A program made the translations under genes and the position numbers. From contig CALUKI010000012.1 of the NCBI GenBank assembly GCA_944321175.1, forward strand, positions 1-64,000: a stretch of DNA of 64,000 nucleotides, in the 5' to 3' direction. Position 1 is the stretch's first letter. Each line of letters begins with the position of its first letter. Source of the stretch: an uncultured Alistipes sp. GTDB lineage: Bacteria > Bacteroidota > Bacteroidia > Bacteroidales > Rikenellaceae. A model generated the notes under the pieces. It ran no database searches, was not told the origin of the DNA, and saw only the letters and a list, made by a program, of their open reading frames with translations. Shown here piece after piece: positions 25,781 through 34,531 of the stretch.

Positions 25781-27077
25781 CAGGTCAAACAAATCCTGCA
25801 TAGAGGTGGAACAGGCGGACTGTGAGCGGTTGTACGCTCTTTTCGGGGAGTTTCCGAATGTATCGACGGATTCTCGGCGGGTTGATGCCCGGACGATCTT
25901 CTTTGCCCTGCGGGGGGAGCGGTTCGACGGGAACCGTTTTGCTGCGGGGGCGCTGGATGCGGGTGCGGCGTATGCCGTCATCGACGATCCGGAGGTGGCG
26001 GCACAGGCCGATGCGGCGCATGCCGGACGCCTTTTTGTTGTCGATGATACGTTGAAGGCCCTGCAGGCGTTGGCGCGGGAGCACCGGCGCCGGCTGGGAA
26101 TCCCGATTCTGGCCATAACGGGCAGCAACGGCAAGACGACGACCAAGGAGCTTGTGACGCGCGTGCTTGCCGAACGCTATGCCGTCCGGGCCACGCAGGG
26201 CAACCTGAACAACCATATCGGAGTTCCGCTGACGCTGCTGTCGATGACGCGCGACACGGAGCTGGGAATCGTGGAGATGGGTGCGAGCGCCTGTGGCGAG
26301 ATTGCGCTGCTGGCCTCGATCGCCGAGCCGAATTACGGCATCATCACGAATGTCGGACGGGCGCATCTCGAAGGTTTCGGCGGCGAAGAGGGGGTTCGGC
26401 GCGGCAAGGGCGAGCTGTACGATTTTCTGGCGGAAAACGGCGGCCGCGCCTTTGTGCGGCGGGAAGACCGCACGTTGGTAACGATGGCGGCCGAACGGGG
26501 CAACCTGGCGGTGGAGTTTTACGATGCGACGATTGCCGATGATGCGGATCATTGTCTCGAAGGGTCATACAACCGGTTGAATGTCGCTGCGGCGATGGCG
26601 ATCGGCCGCTATTTCGAAGTGCCCGAAGAGCGCATCCGCCATGCCATTGCCGCCTATGTTCCGTCGAACAACCGGTCGCAGCGCCGCGAGACACAACGCA
26701 ACACCTTGATTGTGGATTGTTACAATGCCAATCCTTCGAGCATGCAGGTGTCGTTGGGCAATTTCCTTTCGGAGGAGTTCCCGGGACCCAAACTGGCGCT
26801 TCTGGGCGACATGCTTGAGCTGGGTGCATGGAGCGATGAGGAACACCGGCGTGTGATCGGGCAGGCGTTGGCCGGCAATGTGGAGCGGCTCTGGCTGGTG
26901 GGCCGGCATTTCGGCGCGGCATGGCACGGCATGGCGGAGAATGATGTCCGCGTGCGGCTGTTCGATTCGTGCGAAGATGCCGCAGCGGCATTGCAGGCGG
27001 AGCCGGTCGACGGTTCGCTGGTGTTGATCAAGGGCTCGCGGGGGATCGGGCTGGAGCGGCTGATCGATTTGCTGTAG
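25764..27077 (+). CDS. murF: UDP-N-acetylmuramoyl-tripeptide--D-alanyl-D-alanine ligase
   Basis: Adds D-Ala-D-Ala to the UDP-MurNAc-tripeptide, the last cytoplasmic step of peptidoglycan precursor synthesis. The order is the substrate-binding N-terminal domain (NVSTDSRRVDARTIFFALRG), the ATP loop LAITGSNGKTTTKELV near 115-130, NLNNHIGVPLTLL, IVEMGASACGEI, then a C-terminal ligase domain with DCYNANPSSMQVSL. The first possible start is a GTG at 25764 that overlaps manC by 17 bases. A second GTG at 25806 fits the family's usual N-terminus better and may be the true start. There is no ATG at the right place. Confidence 0.95.
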   Translation: MKSISDRSNKSCIEVEQADCERLYALFGEFPNVSTDSRRVDARTIFFALRGERFDGNRFAAGALDAGAAYAVIDDPEVAAQADAAHAGRLFVVDDTLKALQALAREHRRRLGIPILAITGSNGKTTTKELVTRVLAERYAVRATQGNLNNHIGVPLTLLSMTRDTELGIVEMGASACGEIALLASIAEPNYGIITNVGRAHLEGFGGEEGVRRGKGELYDFLAENGGRAFVRREDRTLVTMAAERGNLAVEFYDATIADDADHCLEGSYNRLNVAAAMAIGRYFEVPEERIRHAIAAYVPSNNRSQRRETQRNTLIVDCYNANPSSMQVSLGNFLSEEFPGPKLALLGDMLELGAWSDEEHRRVIGQALAGNVERLWLVGRHFGAAWHGMAENDVRVRLFDSCEDAAAALQAEPVDGSLVLIKGSRGIGLERLIDLL

Positions 27078-27201
27078 TTTCCGCCGCCGCTTTTGTCTGT
27101 CCGGAGCGTCCGAACCTTTTGACGGGTTGCGCGCCGGCTGTGCAAAGAGCGGGAAACGGCAGGCAATGGCCTATGCCACCGCTTCTTTCCGAAAAAATTC
27201 G

Positions 27202-27209
27202 TACCTTTG
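27202..27209 (+). promoter_or_regulatory. -7 box of the OPT transporter promoter
   Basis: TACCTTTG matches TAnnTTTG, 33 bp before the ATG at 27243, behind an A-rich stretch. Confidence 0.6.
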
Positions 27210-27242
27210 ACGGCCGGATGTGAATTCAAACTTGAAAACGAT

Positions 27243-29186
27243 ATGGAACAGGAGAAACAATTGACCTCTTTGCCGGAGAATGCCTACCGCGAGTTGGCGC
27301 CGGGCGAAGAGTACACGCCGATGTTGCCGGCCGCTTCGACGCCTGCGGAGGTAACGCCCTATTCGGTGGGTATGGGCGTGTTGATGGCGGTCATCTTTTC
27401 GGCGGCAGCGGCCTATCTGGGGCTGAAGATCGGCCAGGTATTCGAGGCCGCCATTCCGATTGCCATCATCGCTGTAGGCATGGGCAGTGTGCTCGGAAAA
27501 CGCAACATGCTGGGGCAGAATGTCATCATCCAGTCGATCGGCGCCTCGTCGGGCGTGATTGTCGCCGGTGCGATCTTCACGCTGCCGGCACTCTACATAT
27601 TGGGGCTCGACGCGGCGTTTTATCAGATTTTCCTCTCGTCGCTCTTCGGCGGCCTGCTGGGCATTGTCCTGCTGATCCCGTTCCGCAAATATTTCGTCAA
27701 GGAGATGCACGGCAAATACCCCTTCCCCGAAGCGACGGCCACGACCGAGGTGCTCGTGTCGGGCGAGAAGGGCGGAGCCCAGGCCAAGCTGCTGGCCATT
27801 GCCGGTCTTGTGGGCGGACTCTACGATTTCGTCGTCTCGACCTTCGGCGCGTGGACCGAGGCGGTCTCCACGCGCATCTGCGATTTCGGGGCGGTGTGTG
27901 CCGACAGGTTCAAGGTGGTTTTCGGACTCAATACGGGAGCTGCGGTGCTCGGTCTGGGTTATATCGTGGGCTTGAAGTATGCCACGATCATTGCGGCCGG
28001 TTCGTGTCTGGTGTGGTTCCTTGTCGTGCCGCTGGTCGGTTCGGTGCTGCCCGACGCTGCGGGCGTTTCGCCGGAGAGCATCTTCGCGGATTTCGGACGG
28101 CCGATCGGTATCGGCGGCATCGCGATGGCCGGCTTGATCGGTATCGTGCGGCAGGCCGGCATCATCCGTCAGGCGCTGGGACTGGCCGTGAAGGAACTCG
28201 GCGGCAAGAAGACGGCGGAAGCGACCATCGTGCGCACGCAGCGCGATCTGTCGATGCGTCTGATCCTGACGGTGGTGATTGCCACGCTGGCGGCGCTGCT
28301 GGTCTTCTTCCAGTTCGGAGTATTGGGCAACTGGACACAGACGATCGTTGCCTTGCTGATCGTCTTCGTCATAGCCTTTCTCTTCACGACGGTGGCCGCA
28401 AACGCCATCGCCATCGTGGGTACGAACCCCGTGTCGGGCATGACGCTCATGACGCTGATCCTCTCGTCGCTGGTGCTCGTCTCGATCGGCCTGAACGGCA
28501 AGAGCGGCATGACGGCGGCGCTGGTCATCGGCGGTGTGGTCTGCACGGCGCTCTCGATGGCCGGCGGATTCATCACCGACCTGAAGATCGGTTACTGGAT
28601 CGGTACGACTCCGGCCAGGCAGGAGGGGTGGAAGTTCCTCGGAACGGTCGTCTCGGCCGTGACGGTGGCCGGTGTGATGCTCGTTCTGAACCGCACCTAC
28701 GGCTTTGTCGGCGAGGGGGCGCTCGTCGCTCCGCAGGCCAATGCGATGGCGGCCGTTATCCAGCCCCTGATGGAGGGCGGTACGACGCCCTGGGTGCTCT
28801 ATTTCATCGGTGCCGTGCTGGCGCTGGTGTTGACGGCGATCGGTGTTCCGGCGCTGGCCTTCTCGCTGGGCATGTTCATCCCGATGGAGTTGAATGCCCC
28901 GCTGGTGGTCGGCGGCTTGGTGGCATGGTACGTCTCGACGCGGTCGAGAGACGCGGCGCTCAACAAGGCGCGGCTCGATCGCGGGACGCTCATTGCTTCG
29001 GGTTTCATTGCCGGCGGCGCGTTGATGGGCGTCGTATCGGCCGTGTTGAAATTCGCCGGTGCCGACTGGTATCTGGGCGAATGGGCCGCATCGAACGGTG
29101 CCGAGTGGCTCGGTCTGGCGATGTATGTCGTGCTGATCGGCTACATGACCCTGCATACGATGCGGGCGAAGTCTGAACAGGAATAA
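27243..29186 (+). CDS. OPT-family oligopeptide transporter
   Basis: A 647-residue inner-membrane protein with about 15 hydrophobic segments. It is of the OPT superfamily, proton-coupled importers of small peptides or, in some branches, metal chelates. Typical features are AYRELAPGEEYTPMLPA before the first helix, AAAYLGLKIGQVFEAAIPIA, KYPFPEATATTEVLVSGEKG and GVPALAFSLGMFIPMELNAP. The start at 27243 (MEQEKQLTSLPEN) is just behind a good -7 box. It is followed by a small orphan gene and pepT on the same strand, which points to import and hydrolysis of peptides. Confidence 0.93.
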   Translation: MEQEKQLTSLPENAYRELAPGEEYTPMLPAASTPAEVTPYSVGMGVLMAVIFSAAAAYLGLKIGQVFEAAIPIAIIAVGMGSVLGKRNMLGQNVIIQSIGASSGVIVAGAIFTLPALYILGLDAAFYQIFLSSLFGGLLGIVLLIPFRKYFVKEMHGKYPFPEATATTEVLVSGEKGGAQAKLLAIAGLVGGLYDFVVSTFGAWTEAVSTRICDFGAVCADRFKVVFGLNTGAAVLGLGYIVGLKYATIIAAGSCLVWFLVVPLVGSVLPDAAGVSPESIFADFGRPIGIGGIAMAGLIGIVRQAGIIRQALGLAVKELGGKKTAEATIVRTQRDLSMRLILTVVIATLAALLVFFQFGVLGNWTQTIVALLIVFVIAFLFTTVAANAIAIVGTNPVSGMTLMTLILSSLVLVSIGLNGKSGMTAALVIGGVVCTALSMAGGFITDLKIGYWIGTTPARQEGWKFLGTVVSAVTVAGVMLVLNRTYGFVGEGALVAPQANAMAAVIQPLMEGGTTPWVLYFIGAVLALVLTAIGVPALAFSLGMFIPMELNAPLVVGGLVAWYVSTRSRDAALNKARLDRGTLIASGFIAGGALMGVVSAVLKFAGADWYLGEWAASNGAEWLGLAMYVVLIGYMTLHTMRAKSEQE

Positions 29187-29200
29187 GTATTTGTAATCAA

Positions 29201-29662
29201 ATGAAAAATATACTGATATATATTGCCGGCGTCTTAACAGGTGTTGTTTTGACGATTCTGATAACTATCCTTTTGGGGCCAAATAATAATGAGAATACTC
29301 CGATAGAAAAACTGCAAGGAATTACCTTGTTTGATGAACCGGGGGACATTATTGAGGCTACCCAATTTAAAGTTTTTCAGGTTGTAGATAGTGGGGCAGC
29401 TCTTGCCTTTAGTATTAATATTGGTAAGGAATCGGCGGCTAGTCTTAATGACAAGATTAAAGATTTGCCATCAGCTGTTCATATGCTTATTGATGCATTC
29501 GTTCCTCCAGTTGTTTTGCTTATCAATGATGAGGGAAAACTTTATTATGACGATCAAATAATCAAAGTATCGCGAGAACAAAGCGCAAGGCAGATGGGGG
29601 TTTATCAATATTCAACGGAATCGGGTTATAAAACAGTTCCTATTGTCAAGATTATAAAGTAA
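29201..29662 (+). CDS. AT-rich orphan small membrane-anchored protein
   Basis: A 153-residue protein with an N-terminal hydrophobic anchor (KNILIYIAGVLTGVVLTILI) and an extracytoplasmic region of mixed strands and helices such as FKVFQVVDSGAALAFSINIG and LLINDEGKLYYDDQIIKV. No family is recognised. Base and codon use are clearly more AT-rich than in the OPT gene 14 bp upstream and pepT 27 bp downstream, which suggests recent acquisition. It does not disturb either neighbour. It may depend on the OPT promoter. Confidence 0.75.
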   Translation: MKNILIYIAGVLTGVVLTILITILLGPNNNENTPIEKLQGITLFDEPGDIIEATQFKVFQVVDSGAALAFSINIGKESAASLNDKIKDLPSAVHMLIDAFVPPVVLLINDEGKLYYDDQIIKVSREQSARQMGVYQYSTESGYKTVPIVKIIK

Positions 29663-29689
29663 CTATCAATTTTAGATAACAGAGTTGCA

Positions 29690-30907
29690 ATGGATTTGAA
29701 AGAACGATTTCTGAAATATGTCTCCTACGACACGCAGTCGTCGGAGGAGAGCGAGACCTTCCCTTCGACCGACAAGCAGCTCGTGCTGCTGCGCGATCTG
29801 GCCGAAGAGATGAAGACGTTGGGCATGACGGAGGTTACGATGGATGCTCACGGTTATGTGATGGGTACGATTCCCGCGACACCGGGATGTGAGACGGCGC
29901 CGGTCATCGGTTTCATCTCGCATGTCGATACCTCGCCCGACATGAGCGGCAAGGATGTCCGGCCGCGTGTCATCGAGGAGTACGACGGCGGCGACATCGC
30001 GCTCAACGGCGAACTGACGATGCGTGTGGCCGATTTTCCGGAACTTGCTTTCTTCAAGGGCCATACGCTGATCCATACGGACGGCACGACGCTGCTCGGA
30101 GCCGACGACAAGGCGGGCGTTGCCGAGATCATGACGGCGGCCGAATACCTGTTGAACCATCTTGAGGTGCGGCACGGCAAGATCCGCATCGGCTTTACGC
30201 CCGACGAAGAGGTGGGCCGGGGTGTCGATTATTTCGATGTGGCGGCATTCGGTGCCGATTTCGCCTATACGGTCGATGGCGGCATGGAGGGCGAGCTGGA
30301 GTACGAGAACTTCAATGCCGCAAGCGCCAGGATCAGCGTGCAGGGCCGCAACGTCCACCCCGGTTATGCCAAGAACAAGATGATCAACGCCATCGGGGTG
30401 GCCTGCGAACTGAATGCGCTGCTGCCCCCTGCGGAGCGTCCGGAGCATACCGAAGGCTACGAAGGGTTTTACCACTGCGTGGGATTCACGGGTACGGTCG
30501 AGAAGGCCGAGATCAGCTACATCATCCGTGACCACGATGCCGCGAAGTTCGAGCAGAAGAAGGTCTTTTTGTGGAGCGTCGTCGATCTGCTCAAGAAACG
30601 CTACGGTGACGACGTGCTGACGTTGACGCTCAAGGACCAGTATTTCAACATGCGCAGGATGGTCGAACCGCATCCGCAGGTGATCGACCGGGCACTGGAG
30701 GCGATGCGGCGTGCCGGCGTGAAGCCGCTGGTGCGTCCGATCCGGGGCGGCACGGACGGTGCACGGCTGTCGTTCATGGGCCTGCCGTGCCCGAACCTCT
30801 TTACGGGCGGCATGAATTTTCACGGCAAATTCGAATACTGTTCGCTCACGACCATGCAGCGGGCGATGCAGGTGATTCTGAATCTGGCCCAGCTGTGGGC
30901 CGAATAG
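29690..30907 (+). CDS. pepT: Peptidase T (tripeptide aminopeptidase)
   Basis: A cytosolic M20 dizinc peptidase that removes the N-terminal residue from tripeptides. The 405 residues match PepT in length. Zinc and catalytic motifs are visible as GFISHVDTSPDMSGKDVRP, HTDGTTLLGADDKAGVAEIM, FTPDEEVGRGVDYFDV, YTVDGGMEGELEYENFNAA and a C-terminal PIRGGTDGARLSFMGLPCPN. The dimerisation domain is inserted between these (NVHPGYAKNKMINAIGVA). It lies downstream of the OPT transporter and 9 bp before nadE. Confidence 0.97.
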   Translation: MDLKERFLKYVSYDTQSSEESETFPSTDKQLVLLRDLAEEMKTLGMTEVTMDAHGYVMGTIPATPGCETAPVIGFISHVDTSPDMSGKDVRPRVIEEYDGGDIALNGELTMRVADFPELAFFKGHTLIHTDGTTLLGADDKAGVAEIMTAAEYLLNHLEVRHGKIRIGFTPDEEVGRGVDYFDVAAFGADFAYTVDGGMEGELEYENFNAASARISVQGRNVHPGYAKNKMINAIGVACELNALLPPAERPEHTEGYEGFYHCVGFTGTVEKAEISYIIRDHDAAKFEQKKVFLWSVVDLLKKRYGDDVLTLTLKDQYFNMRRMVEPHPQVIDRALEAMRRAGVKPLVRPIRGGTDGARLSFMGLPCPNLFTGGMNFHGKFEYCSLTTMQRAMQVILNLAQLWAE

Positions 30908-30916
30908 GTTGTACGG

Positions 30917-32851
30917 ATGGATCGTTACGGATTCTTGAAGGTTGCGGCGGCCATCCCGACAGTACGGGTCGCCGATACCGCATGGAACGGCGGGCGGATC
31001 GCTTCGCTGGTTGAACAGGCCGCCGGACGCGGGGTGGAGGTTGTCGTTTTCCCCGAACTCTCGGTGACGGGCTATACCTGCGGTGACCTTTTCCTGCAGC
31101 CGGCACTGCTGGCTGCGGCCGAAGCGGCTTTGTGCGAGGTGCTGCACCGCACGGCGGATCTCAATACGGCATTTGTCGCGGGCCTTCCCGTTGCGGTGGA
31201 CGATGCGCTCTACAACTGTGCCGTTGTGGCGGCTGCCGGTGAGATATTGGGGATCGTCCCCAAGAGCAAGATCCCTGCATACGGCGAATTTTACGAGTCG
31301 CGCTGGTTCGCTTCGGGCGAGGGGCACCCGACGACGGAGATCGATCTGTGCGGACAACGGGTGCCGTTCGGCGCGGCGCAGCTCTTCGATCTCAACGGTG
31401 CCCGGTGCGGTGTGGAGATCTGCGAGGACCTGTGGGTTCCCGAACCGCCGTCGGTACGGCTGGCGGCGGCCGGTGCGGAGGTGATGTTCAATCTCTCGGC
31501 GTCGCCCGAAACGGTCGGCAAGAGCGACTATGTGCGTCAGCTTGTGTTGCAGCAGTCGGCACGCATGCGCTCCGCATACGTCTATTGTTCGGCCGGCTTC
31601 GGCGAATCATCGACCGATCTGGTCTTTGCCGGCAACGCCCTTGTGGCGGAAAACGGCACGCTGCTGGCCGCCTCGGAACGTTTCTCGCTCGACGAACAGC
31701 TGCTCGTCGCCGATGTCGATTGCCAGCTGCTGCGCAACGACCGCTGCAGAACGACGACCTTCCGTCACGGTGCAGCGGGAAATTATGCGACGGCAGCCGT
31801 TTCGATGCCGGTGGAGGAGGGCCGTCCGTTCGACAGGACGGTGGATCCGATGCCTTTCGTGCCGCAGGACACCTCGCGGCGTCACGACCGTTGCGGGGAG
31901 ATTCTCGACATGCAGGCCACGGGCCTGGCGCAGCGGTTGCGCCATACGCATTGCCGGCGTGTCGTGATCGGCATTTCGGGCGGTCTGGATTCGACACTGG
32001 CGCTGCTGGTCGCCGTGCGAGCCTTCGACCGACTGAAACTCGACCGACACGGAATCTTCGGAATTACGATGCCGGGGTTCGGTACGACGGACCGTACCTA
32101 CAACAATGCCTTGGAACTGATGCGGCGGTTGGGCATTACGGTGCGGGAGATCCCGATCCGCGCCGCCTGCGAACAGCATTTTCGGGACATCGGACTGCCG
32201 GAAGAGGACCGTTCGACGACCTATGAGAATGCACAGGCACGCGAACGCACACAGATCCTGATGGATGTGGCCAACCGTGAAGGCGCGTTGGTCATCGGTA
32301 CGGGAGACCTGTCGGAACTGGCGCTCGGCTGGGCGACCTACAACGGCGATCACATGTCGATGTATGGGGTGAACGGCTCGGTGCCGAAGACCCTCGTGCG
32401 CCATATCGTCAAGTGGTATGCCGGGCATTGCGCCGAGAATCATGTCGGGGAGATCCTGCGTGACGTTGTGGCAACCCCCGTCTCGCCGGAACTGTTGCCG
32501 GCCGACGCCGAAGGAGACATCGCTCAGAAGACCGAAGACCTTGTCGGGCCCTATGAGTTGCACGATTTTTTCCTTTATCGTTTTGTCAGACAAGGGTTTT
32601 CACCCGAAAAGATACTTTTTCTGGCATGCAGGGCGTTTGAAAAACGATACGACCGTGCGACGATTCTGCACTGGATGCGCATCTTTTTTACGCGCTTCTT
32701 TGCCCAGCAGTTCAAACGTTCGGCGTTGCCCGACGGCCCGAAGGTGGGTTCGGTTACGTTGTCTCCGCGCGGCGACTGGCGGATGCCGTCGGATGCGAGT
32801 GCGGAGGTATGGTTGGTGGAAATAAACCAACTGGAAAAGGAGGATATATGA
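30917..32851 (+). CDS. nadE: Glutamine-dependent NAD+ synthetase
   Basis: Final step of NAD synthesis: amidates nicotinate adenine dinucleotide with ammonia from glutamine. The 644 residues include an N-terminal nitrilase-type glutaminase. Its triad is Glu in FPELSVTGYTCGDLF, Lys in PKSKIPAYGEFYESRWF and Cys in GVEICEDLWVP. The C-terminal ATP-pyrophosphatase synthetase has GISGGLDSTLALL and GTGDLSELALGWATYNGDH. With nadC at 8160-9014 this window holds two steps of the same pathway, although they are not adjacent. The stop overlaps the start of the first DUF4923 gene (ATGA). Confidence 0.97.
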   Translation: MDRYGFLKVAAAIPTVRVADTAWNGGRIASLVEQAAGRGVEVVVFPELSVTGYTCGDLFLQPALLAAAEAALCEVLHRTADLNTAFVAGLPVAVDDALYNCAVVAAAGEILGIVPKSKIPAYGEFYESRWFASGEGHPTTEIDLCGQRVPFGAAQLFDLNGARCGVEICEDLWVPEPPSVRLAAAGAEVMFNLSASPETVGKSDYVRQLVLQQSARMRSAYVYCSAGFGESSTDLVFAGNALVAENGTLLAASERFSLDEQLLVADVDCQLLRNDRCRTTTFRHGAAGNYATAAVSMPVEEGRPFDRTVDPMPFVPQDTSRRHDRCGEILDMQATGLAQRLRHTHCRRVVIGISGGLDSTLALLVAVRAFDRLKLDRHGIFGITMPGFGTTDRTYNNALELMRRLGITVREIPIRAACEQHFRDIGLPEEDRSTTYENAQARERTQILMDVANREGALVIGTGDLSELALGWATYNGDHMSMYGVNGSVPKTLVRHIVKWYAGHCAENHVGEILRDVVATPVSPELLPADAEGDIAQKTEDLVGPYELHDFFLYRFVRQGFSPEKILFLACRAFEKRYDRATILHWMRIFFTRFFAQQFKRSALPDGPKVGSVTLSPRGDWRMPSDASAEVWLVEINQLEKEDI

Positions 32852-33474
32852 GAATGAACAGACATGCAGTTATTTGTATCGCATTGATTCTATGCGGTAT
32901 TGCACCGAGAGCAGCGGCTCAGAACTGGAAGAACGCGCTCAAGGATGTGGCTTCGAATGTCGTCGATAAGGCGACCGACGGCAAGGCGACCGAATTGTTG
33001 ATGGTCGGATCGTGGAGTTATTCGGCTCCGGGGGTGAAGCTGGAGAGCGACAATACGCTGGCCGATCTGGGCGCTTCGGCCATGACCGGAAAGTTGCAGG
33101 GCAATCTGAAGACCCTTTACGAACTGGTCGGAATCCGGCAGGGCGGATGCCGCTTTACCTTTGCGTCGGACAAGAGTTTCACCGCCGTCATCGGTGAGCG
33201 GACGTTTCGCGGAACTTACGAGTATGCGGCATCGAGTCACGATGTGACACTCCGTTTCGAACGGCTGGCTCAGTTCGATCTGGGAACTTTGACAGGAAAA
33301 GCCTATCTGTCGGGTACCGATCTGCAACTGCTCTTTCCGGCTACGCGCTTGTTGACGATGATCGAAACGCTGAGTGAGAAACTCGCTTCGATCTCTTCTG
33401 CGGCCTCTTCGGTCGAGACGCTGTTGAAACAGTTCGAGTCGCTCTATCTGGGATTTGAATTCACCAAGGAATAA
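32848..33474 (+). CDS. DUF4923-type exported protein, copy 1
   Basis: A 208-residue protein with a signal peptide (MNRHAVICIALILCGIAPRA, cleaved after AAA-Q). The mature part begins NWKNALKDVASNVVDKATDG, then GSWSYSAPGVKLESDNTLAD, and ends YLGFEFTKE. This layout is characteristic of the Bacteroidota DUF4923 lipocalin-like family, whose function is not known. The gene has a strong ribosome binding site (AAAAGGAGG) inside the nadE end and overlaps its stop by four bases. It is followed by a divergent second copy. Confidence 0.85.
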   Translation: MRMNRHAVICIALILCGIAPRAAAQNWKNALKDVASNVVDKATDGKATELLMVGSWSYSAPGVKLESDNTLADLGASAMTGKLQGNLKTLYELVGIRQGGCRFTFASDKSFTAVIGERTFRGTYEYAASSHDVTLRFERLAQFDLGTLTGKAYLSGTDLQLLFPATRLLTMIETLSEKLASISSAASSVETLLKQFESLYLGFEFTKE

Positions 33475-34160
33475 TGGAAACGGCCAATTCGGGAACGATC
33501 GCCTGCCGCCGGTCCCCTGTACGGGGAGTCCGTTGCAAGGGCGTAATAGTCCTTGTCCTATGGCTGGCTGCCGCCGCATGGTGTCAGCCGGCAGCGGCGC
33601 AGTCGTGGCAGACGTTGCTCAAGGATGTCTTCCAGTCATTGGGCGGTTCGGCGTCGGAAAAGCCGGCACAGGAAAAGGCGGCGGTACCGGTTCCGCCTTC
33701 GGCGAAGGAGTTGCAGGGAGTCTGGACCTATCAGGCTCCGGCAATCTCCTATACGGGAAGCGATATGCTTGCGACGCTGGCCGTCGCGACGCTCGAAAGC
33801 CAGTTGCCGGCCTATTATCAGCAGGCCGGATTGCTGCCGGGTGCCGGAACCTTCGCTTTTGGGGAGAACGATGTATTCGAGGCGGTGCTGGGTGCACATC
33901 GCATTACGGGTACCTATAGGTATGCCGCTGCCGCAGGCGAGGTGTCCCTCTCTTTCCCGCTCGAAGGGAAACAGGTGTCGTTCAGGGGACGGGTGACGCT
34001 TGCCGATGACGTGCTGACGCTGATGTTCGAAGCGTCGGAGACACTTCGGACATTACGGGCCGCTTCGACTCAGTTCGCCCAGAACCAGAAGGTGCAGCAG
34101 ATCTCCGCCATCCTCGATGCCTATCCGGGTATCATGCTGGGGGCGAAAATGAAGAAATGA
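33474..34160 (+). CDS. DUF4923-type exported protein, copy 2
   Basis: A 228-residue relative of the preceding gene. It has a signal region near 20-43 and the same mature start (SWQTLLKDVFQSLGG), followed by GVWTYQAPAISYTGSDMLAT and FAFGENDVFEAVLGAHRITG. The ATG overlaps the stop of copy 1 by one base (TAATG), so the two are translationally coupled. The long N-terminus before the hydrophobic stretch (METANSGTIACRRSPVRGVR) could mean that a later start is used. Tandem duplication followed by divergence is likely. No function is known. Confidence 0.8.
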   Translation: METANSGTIACRRSPVRGVRCKGVIVLVLWLAAAAWCQPAAAQSWQTLLKDVFQSLGGSASEKPAQEKAAVPVPPSAKELQGVWTYQAPAISYTGSDMLATLAVATLESQLPAYYQQAGLLPGAGTFAFGENDVFEAVLGAHRITGTYRYAAAAGEVSLSFPLEGKQVSFRGRVTLADDVLTLMFEASETLRTLRAASTQFAQNQKVQQISAILDAYPGIMLGAKMKK

Positions 34161-34531
34161 GCGCTTCCGCGTCTTCCCTTTGACGGGTTTCCCCGCGAAG
34201 AGACCGTGCCTGATGCCTTTTGCAAACCGGGAGCCGGTTTCATGCCGTCAGTTCGGCGGATGTTTCGTGAAACGAACCGCCCTGCATGCAGGGCGGTTCG
34301 CCGTTTTCAGGAGCGATGGCGGATTCCGTGCTCCGGCCGTTTTCGGGGGCGGCCGGCAGTTTCCGTGCGGTTGCCCTTTTCATGAGGTCCCGCCGCCCGC
34401 CTCCTGAGCCCGCCTCCGCTCGGCGGACGGGTTTCTCTTCGTCCGGCAGTCCGCCCCTCCTCGGCGGCCGCCCTGTTTTGTCGGGAGACGGTTCCCTGCA
34501 GGCAGAATCATGCGCCGGCACCTTTGCGGCC
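34161..34531. other. Convergent intergenic region with a 28-bp palindrome
   Basis: No credible gene is present. The striking element is the perfect palindrome at 34273-34300. The remaining sequence is GC-rich and featureless, and the open frames over it are arginine/proline-rich and lack starts or homology. Confidence 0.6.
34273..34300. terminator. 28-bp perfect palindrome, probable bidirectional terminator
   Basis: CGAACCGCCCTGCA is followed at once by its reverse complement, with no loop bases beyond the forced turn. It sits between the convergent DUF4923 and PCMD genes. Short T runs follow on each side. Confidence 0.6.

Noticed and set aside
27171..29156. A 661-codon minus-strand frame
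   Set aside because: It is a mirror of the OPT transporter. The product is Arg/Asp/His-rich and without homology.
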